Of a stretch of 43,605 nucleotides of DNA, positions 43,228-43,605 are shown piece by piece (within the stretch, counting starts at the first letter, position 1; every line of letters begins with the position of its first letter). The position numbers and the translations under genes were made by a program. This DNA comes from Pseudomonadota bacterium (GTDB taxonomy: Bacteria > Pseudomonadota > Alphaproteobacteria > Acetobacterales > Acetobacteraceae), in NCBI GenBank assembly GCA_021780935.1, contig JAJXXT010000004.1, positions 1-43,605 of the forward strand. The letters run 5' to 3'. The notes beneath the pieces are model-generated. The model saw nothing but the letters and a program-made list of their open reading frames with translations. It had not been told where the DNA came from and did no database searches.

Positions 43228-43605
43228 CTATTTACCGATGCAGAAACGCGCGAAAATCGCGTCCAGCACCGTCTCGATGCCGGTCTCGCCGGTGATCCGG
43301 CCCAGCGCCCGGCGGGCGGCGCGCAGATCCTCGGCCATCAGCTCCGGCAGCACGGCCTCGGTTTTCAGATGCCGCACCGCCTCCGCCAGGGCGGCGCGGT
43401 GGCGCGCGCGGGTGAGCGGCGGTGGCCCGGCGGCGCGGGTGAGCCCGATTGCCTCCTCCGCCAGGCGCTGTCGCAGCGCGGCCATCCCCGCGCCGGTCGC
43501 CGCGCTCACGCCCGGCGTCGTGCTGCCCTCCAGCAAATCGGTCTTGGTGGCGACGGCAAGCACGCGGCGCGCCTCGATCGGCATCGGCGCGCTGCCCAGA
43601 TCGGA
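43228..43605 (-). CDS. mnmE: tRNA modification GTPase MnmE, C-terminal part
   Basis: The gene runs off the right window edge; 125 codons are visible. The G4 motif TKTDLL appears, followed by the helical C-terminal domain (LTRARHRAALAEAVRHL, then LGRITGETGIETVLDAIFARF). It ends in the family's signature Cys-x-Gly-Lys (CIGK). It partners with MnmG in tRNA wobble modification. The gap to mnmG is unusually long and repeat-bearing. Confidence 0.93.
   Translation of the reverse strand, partial: SDLGSAPMPIEARRVLAVATKTDLLEGSTTPGVSAATGAGMAALRQRLAEEAIGLTRAAGPPPLTRARHRAALAEAVRHLKTEAVLPELMAEDLRAARRALGRITGETGIETVLDAIFARFCIGK

Overview
The window is a dense, GC-rich chromosomal segment of an alphaproteobacterium, most likely from Rhodospirillales/Acetobacteraceae. 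Three things support this: the order mnmE-mnmG-rsmG-parA-parB with parS sites inside rsmG, the block DUF3576-leuS-lptE-holA, and acetic-acid-bacterium-type porins. The family assignment is inference from gene order and protein style, not from a search. No rRNA, tRNA, insertion sequence, prophage or CRISPR array was recognised. The parABS cluster suggests the right end lies near the chromosome origin, but no oriC is visible.

Layout. 1-5.6 kb: a truncated beta-carbonic-anhydrase-like gene, a CtaG-type cytochrome oxidase assembly protein, a Gfo/Idh/MocA oxidoreductase, and a leftward unit of an exported alpha/beta hydrolase plus two unrecognised small genes. 5.8-12.6 kb: a metal/thiol stress region. 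It holds a P1B metal ATPase and a leftward operon of ECF sigma factor, DUF1109 (NrsF) anti-sigma, DUF2282 secreted Cys-rich peptide (bufferin type), DUF692, DUF2063 and DoxX. Divergent from it is a periplasmic thioredoxin plus CcdA pair. 12.7-17.8 kb: an MFS transporter, a fusion of a degenerate metallophosphoesterase to a radical SAM enzyme, two different 2OG-Fe(II) oxygenases, then a DUF302 protein. 17.8-23.2 kb: yggS-kup-ferritin-like-opgC leftward and a thiE-like gene rightward. 23.3-26.3 kb: two tandem paralogous porins. 26.4-31.3 kb: DUF3576, leuS, lptE, holA. 31.4-38.8 kb: fabI-aroC, pdxH, a phosphotransferase/P-loop kinase fusion, a universal stress protein, MarR, pirin and an XRE regulator. 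38.8 kb to the end: parB, parA, rsmG, mnmG and the 3' part of mnmE.

How they work together. The best-supported regulatory idea is that the ECF sigma factor controls the bufferin-like operon, the thioredoxin/CcdA pair and perhaps the distant DUF302 gene. A GTAAC...CGT[AT] element with similar spacing precedes all three. The least-described system is the radical SAM fusion with its two overlapping 2OG-Fe(II) oxygenases and co-directional exporter-like MFS gene. It looks like a small-molecule or peptide modification cluster, with unknown product. The right end carries several unusual items: a parS site translated within RsmG, an MnmG lacking about 50 residues of its C-terminal helical domain, and a 23-bp tandem repeat between mnmG and mnmE.
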